From the NCBI GenBank assembly GCA_021850405.1, contig JAJZMA010000146.1:1-8489 (forward strand): 8,489 bases of DNA, written 5' to 3'. The notes beneath the pieces are model-generated. The model saw only the letters and a list, made by a program, of their open reading frames with translations. It had not been told where the DNA came from and did not search any database. Below, piece after piece: positions 5,836 through 8,489 of this stretch. Source of the stretch: a bacterium (lineage in GTDB: Bacteria > Chloroflexota > Dormibacteria > Aeolococcales > Aeolococcaceae). Position 1 is the first letter of the stretch, and each line of letters opens with the position of its first letter. Both the position numbers and the translations under genes were made by a program.

Positions 5836-6237
5836 TTACCTGGGCGCTTCAACAACCAGTCCGTGGGCCACGGCCGCGGCAGCGAGCCGCTCGTCATAGG
5901 TCACAAAGACGCCGAGATCCGAGCCTACCGACAGTGCTGTAGCCAGGTGAAGCGCATCCAGGGACCGTAACTCCTTCGGGCCCAGGTTGCCTGCGAGATC
6001 AAGCACAGGGTCGTCGAGCCTTATCAGGTGCAGTGTTACGAAAAGAGCACGGGCAGCCTCAATTAGCTGTTCATTTGAAGAACGTTGTAGTACACGCACA
6101 GTCTCGGTACGCAGGAGCACGGAGGACACCCGGTCTGGCCATCGCAGGAGCTGCATGCGAAGGGCCTGTGACTCAGGCTCTTCTGTGACCAGCTTCACAA
6201 AGGCAGATGTATCCAGATAGGCACTCCTACCGGTCAT
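5836..6237 (-). CDS. vapC: Type II toxin, PIN-domain RNase (VapC family)
   Basis: The complete 133-residue PIN protein starts MTGRSAYLDTSAFVKLVTEE. The four acidic residues are D9 (YLDTSAFVKL), E45 (LLRTETVRV), D94 (RSLDALHLATA) and D115 (FVTYDERLAAAA), all with the expected spacing. This branch (LDTSAxVKL, SLDALHLATA, TYDxRLAxAA) is a VapC lineage distinct from the neighbouring FitB-type toxin, so the two pairs are not a recent duplication. The ATG lies inside the last codons of the antitoxin gene (11-nt overlap counting its stop). It appears intact and probably acts as an RNase restrained by the upstream antitoxin. Confidence 0.93.
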   Translation of the reverse strand: MTGRSAYLDTSAFVKLVTEEPESQALRMQLLRWPDRVSSVLLRTETVRVLQRSSNEQLIEAARALFVTLHLIRLDDPVLDLAGNLGPKELRSLDALHLATALSVGSDLGVFVTYDERLAAAAVAHGLVVEAPR

Positions 6238-6532
6238 CGGAGCGCATCTCTTCCAGGGCAGCTGATACGCTCAGCAGCCCGCCAGTGCGCTGAGGCAGGC
6301 CCAGCTCCTTAGCCAGCTCCAGAAGGTCCGCAACCGGCTGGCTCGCTCGCCCTTCTAGCACGAGTTGCTCGAGTGGCCCTGGCCTGAACGGGACGAGCTT
6401 GGCAACAGGATGGCCATGGTCAGTGATTTGTATGCTTTCGCCGTTGGCAACTCGCTTCAGGAGGACGCTGGCGTGTTGCCGCAGCTCCCGTATGCCTACC
6501 ATGTTTTCCATTGTGTACACATGGTAGCACAT
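6227..6532 (-). CDS. vapB: Type II antitoxin, Phd/YefM family
   Basis: The protein is up to 101 residues. The Phd core VGIRELRQHASVLLKRVANGESIQITDHGHPVAKLVPF is followed by a C-terminal toxin-binding tail with LLELAKELGLPQRTGG. The start is ambiguous. ATG at 6532 adds MCYHVYT, with GGA upstream as a weak ribosome-binding site. ATG at 6511 (MENMVGIREL) or 6502 (MVGIREL) would match the family start better and would leave the inverted repeat at 6496-6527 wholly or partly in the leader. The gene overlaps the toxin gene by 11 nt. It should repress its own promoter, and its upstream region is shared with the divergent transporter gene. Confidence 0.92.
   Translation of the reverse strand: MCYHVYTMENMVGIRELRQHASVLLKRVANGESIQITDHGHPVAKLVPFRPGPLEQLVLEGRASQPVADLLELAKELGLPQRTGGLLSVSAALEEMRSDDR
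6496..6527. promoter_or_regulatory. Inverted repeat over the antitoxin start codons (possible operator)
   Basis: CTACCATG (6496-6503) and CATGGTAG (6520-6527) are exact 8-bp inverted arms. The perfect 10-bp palindrome TGTGTACACA (6512-6521) lies partly between them. All three candidate ATG codons of the antitoxin gene fall in or next to this element. It may be the binding site for the antitoxin-toxin complex, or an RNA hairpin that limits translation. Function is inferred from position. Confidence 0.5.
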
Positions 6533-6717
6533 TCGTTCCGGGAGAAAACAGTTTCTGCTCCCGCCCTGGATCTGTAATGACCTCGCGGCTTTTGTTGCCT
6601 GGGGTTATGCGGAGCGTGACCGCAGCGGCAGTGCAGAGTATTGGCGACCCACCATGGTACGGGGAGACAGTGTCTGTTTCGCAGCACGTGGCATGTACAT
6701 GAGGCTGCTAGGCTGCA

Positions 6718-7887
6718 ATGATGGCTGCCAGACCCAAAAAACAGCAGGTGGTTATCCTTTTTCTGGTTGGCGCGGTGTTCGTCCAGTGGCTTGGTTCGAC
6801 TGCCATAGTGCCATGGCTTCCGGTTTATGTACATTCCCTGGGCGCTTCCTATGGTCTGGCCGGAATTATCATGGCCTCCTTCTTTATAGGCAGTATTGCG
6901 GGCCAGTTCGCGCTTGGCCGGCTGGCGGACCGCCTGCACCCCCGGCCGCTCCTGGTTGGCGCCTGCATCACATATGCTGTGGCATCAATTCTCTTTGTCC
7001 TGGTCCGGACACCGATGCTGTTTGTCCTTGCAAGGGGTTTACAGGGCGTTGCTGCGGGCGGGTTCGATGTGGTCTCAGCAGCTACCATTGCACGGATTAC
7101 CAGTGGAGCAATGCGCGGACGGGCATTTGCTCTCCTTATGGGCGCCCAGGGCGCTGGCATGGCCGCTGGCCCCATGGCTGGCAGCCTTGTCATAGGAGTG
7201 GGGCTCAGGGCACTCTTTGTTGTCGTCGCAGCGCTGTCTGTGACGGCAGCCGGGGTAGTCGCATTTGGGCTCCGGCCGGCAGCACTGTCAGCGAGTGCGG
7301 TGGAGAAGGTGCGGCTGGGAATGCCCAGAGTGGTCCTTGGTGCTGTGGCGGCGAGCATAGGCACAGGACTGATTGTCGGGGTATACGAGACAGTGTGGAC
7401 ACTGTATTTTCATTCCCGTGGCGCCGTTGTCTGGCAGATTGGACTCTCGTGGACCTCATTTTCCCTCGGCTTCATACTCATGAGCTGGCCCGCTGGCAGA
7501 ATGGCCGATCGCTATGACCGGAGATGGCTGGCATTCATGGGGATCCTTGGCGAGGCGCTTTTTGCCTTTGTCTATGCCAGTATCTCGGGGGTCTGGCTAA
7601 TCCTTGCCCTCTCCATCTTTGAGGGGATGGCTGCAGCCCTGACCGAGCCAGCCCTGCATTCGTTTCTTACCACCTCAGTCGCTGGGGAGGCGGTTGGGCG
7701 GGCTGAGGGGGTGACACTTGCCGCAGGTGCGGCAGCCGCGGGAGTCGGGGCCATTCTGGGCGGTTACCTGTTTGGGATCGGACCTAACGTCCCACTCTAC
7801 GCTGCAGCCCTTCTTGGGGTGTTGCCCTGTCTGCTGCTTCCAGTTTTCTGGAGGGGCTTGCCCGGGCGCACCGCCCCGTCTGGGTAG
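6718..7887 (+). CDS. MFS transporter, DHA1 drug:proton antiporter type
   Basis: This 389-residue, strongly hydrophobic protein fits 12 membrane segments. Motif A of the major facilitator superfamily is seen as GQFALGRLADRLHPRPLL (62-79), with a second-half echo at WPAGRMADRYDRRWL. Motif B is RGLQGVAAGG (106-115). A motif C-like GAQGAGMAAGPMAGSL (142-156) is typical of proton antiporters. The likely job is export of drugs or other small hydrophobic compounds; the substrate cannot be told. The start is ATG 6718 or the adjacent ATG 6721, with only a weak upstream AGG. It is transcribed divergently from the second toxin-antitoxin pair across a gap of about 185 bp. No regulator gene is next to it. 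Confidence 0.92.
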   Translation: MMAARPKKQQVVILFLVGAVFVQWLGSTAIVPWLPVYVHSLGASYGLAGIIMASFFIGSIAGQFALGRLADRLHPRPLLVGACITYAVASILFVLVRTPMLFVLARGLQGVAAGGFDVVSAATIARITSGAMRGRAFALLMGAQGAGMAAGPMAGSLVIGVGLRALFVVVAALSVTAAGVVAFGLRPAALSASAVEKVRLGMPRVVLGAVAASIGTGLIVGVYETVWTLYFHSRGAVVWQIGLSWTSFSLGFILMSWPAGRMADRYDRRWLAFMGILGEALFAFVYASISGVWLILALSIFEGMAAALTEPALHSFLTTSVAGEAVGRAEGVTLAAGAAAAGVGAILGGYLFGIGPNVPLYAAALLGVLPCLLLPVFWRGLPGRTAPSG

Positions 7888-8142
7888 TGGTAGCCCGGTT
7901 CCAGGCGACAGGGGACACAGGCGCTTGACGAGTGCGGCAGGGTTGGCAGAGGAAACTTCCAGCTTGAAACCTCTCTCCTGCCCTGCTCCTGGGCCATCTC
8001 CGGAGCTGCTCGCCATCATAGCGACCTTTGACGGCGGAAGGGCTGCATGCAATGCTGTGGCACAGCAGGAGCAAGAGTAAGATGGGAACGCTGGTCCGTA
8101 TAGCCCTCCAGGTGGCCGGCCAAGAGCTGTGCCCACAAGGGG

Positions 8143-8190
8143 GGAAGGGGCTCGACGGTTATTCCAGGATACGGCCAGCGAGCCCCTTCC
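8143..8190. repeat. Strong stem-loop around the stop codon of the last gene
   Basis: GGAAGGGGCTCG (8143-8154) and CGAGCCCCTTCC (8179-8190) are perfect 12-bp inverted arms with a 24-nt loop. The minus-strand stop codon (8159-8161) lies in the loop. It separates two converging genes. No T-tract follows on either strand and the loop is long, so it is not a standard rho-independent terminator. An mRNA-end or transcription-boundary role is possible. Confidence 0.7.
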
Positions 8191-8489
8191 TGATGTAGCG
8201 GTCAAAATCTGCTGCAGTCTTTTTTGTGCCCTGGCCAAGAGCCAGGTGGGCTGCCCGGTAGAGCAGTTTGCGATACAGCTCATGCTCTCTCTGTCTCAGG
8301 AGCGCAGTGCTTTCCCCCTCCAGTCCAGGCGTGGGTGGAAGCACTGAGATCGTAATAGATACCCTGGCCCGGTTGCCCTCTGCCAGGACCCGGTATCGTT
8401 CAGATGCGGTAAAGAGCACCTCCTGGTTGGGAAGGTGAACCTGCATTCGCACCTCTATGCTCCCATCCCCTTGTTTGAAAACCAGGCGG
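8159..8489 (-). CDS. Unrecognised protein, C-terminal part (5' end outside window)
   Basis: The frame is open from the window edge to TAA at 8159-8161, giving 109 residues. A GTG at 8452 is internal, because the frame continues upstream (RLVFKQGDGSIEVRMQVHL). The N-terminal visible half alternates hydrophobic and polar residues, as in beta strands (IEVRMQVHLPNQEVLFTASERY, then RARVSITISVLPP). The rest is helical and basic (LLRQREHELYRKLLYRAAHLAL, then DFDRYIRKGLAGRILE). I recognise no family. Steady composition and extension past the window edge favour a real gene. It converges with the transporter gene across about 270 bp in which I see no other gene. Confidence 0.6.
   Translation of the reverse strand, partial: RLVFKQGDGSIEVRMQVHLPNQEVLFTASERYRVLAEGNRARVSITISVLPPTPGLEGESTALLRQREHELYRKLLYRAAHLALGQGTKKTAADFDRYIRKGLAGRILE

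Noticed and set aside
6849..7364. Minus-strand frame of 171 codons inside the transporter gene
   Set aside because: It is an Ala-, Thr- and Pro-rich antisense shadow of the MFS gene with no domain.

Overview
The window looks like a bacterial chromosome segment of moderately high GC (I estimate the high 50s in percent). The clearest taxonomic hint is at the left end. There, a repeat protein finishes with an LAxTG-type sortase signal, a membrane segment and a basic tail. That arrangement points to a Gram-positive-type envelope, and LAxTG motifs are best known from high-GC Actinobacteria and relatives. Nothing else fixes the lineage, so a related sortase-bearing phylum such as Chloroflexota stays possible.

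Layout. (1) 1-950, +: the 3' part of a surface protein made of near-identical 86-residue Ig-like repeats, one divergent Ig-like domain and the LAxTG anchor. (2) 951-2398: a region with no intact gene that I can defend. It holds a PIN-domain (VapC-like) toxin broken by a one-base frameshift, a perfect 30-bp palindrome just upstream of it, a piece resembling the 5' half of a tRNA-Ser, and a short HicA-like fragment. (3) 2399-3730, +: an intact M16B zinc peptidase. (4) 3731-4450: another decayed stretch with a possible insertion-sequence end and a hicAB toxin-antitoxin relic on the minus strand. The hicB part has one frameshift and one nonsense codon. (5) 4459-6532, minus: a small unknown ORF, an intact Phd/VapC(FitB-type) pair, a gene-poor stretch, and a second intact Phd/PIN pair. 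(6) 6718-7887, +: an MFS drug-type antiporter divergent from the second pair. (7) 8159-8489, minus: the C-terminal end of an unrecognised protein, with a strong stem-loop around its stop codon.

The unifying theme is toxin-antitoxin turnover. Within about 5.3 kb lie two intact type II modules, one single-frameshift toxin, one hicAB relic and one further HicA-like fragment. An ordinary housekeeping-type M16 gene sits between the decayed pieces. The two HicA-like fragments are inverted relative to each other and flank that gene. I did not find a convincing new multi-gene system. The items most worth checking are the toxin-antitoxin cluster, the reconstructible pseudogenes, the long palindrome and the LAxTG repeat protein.
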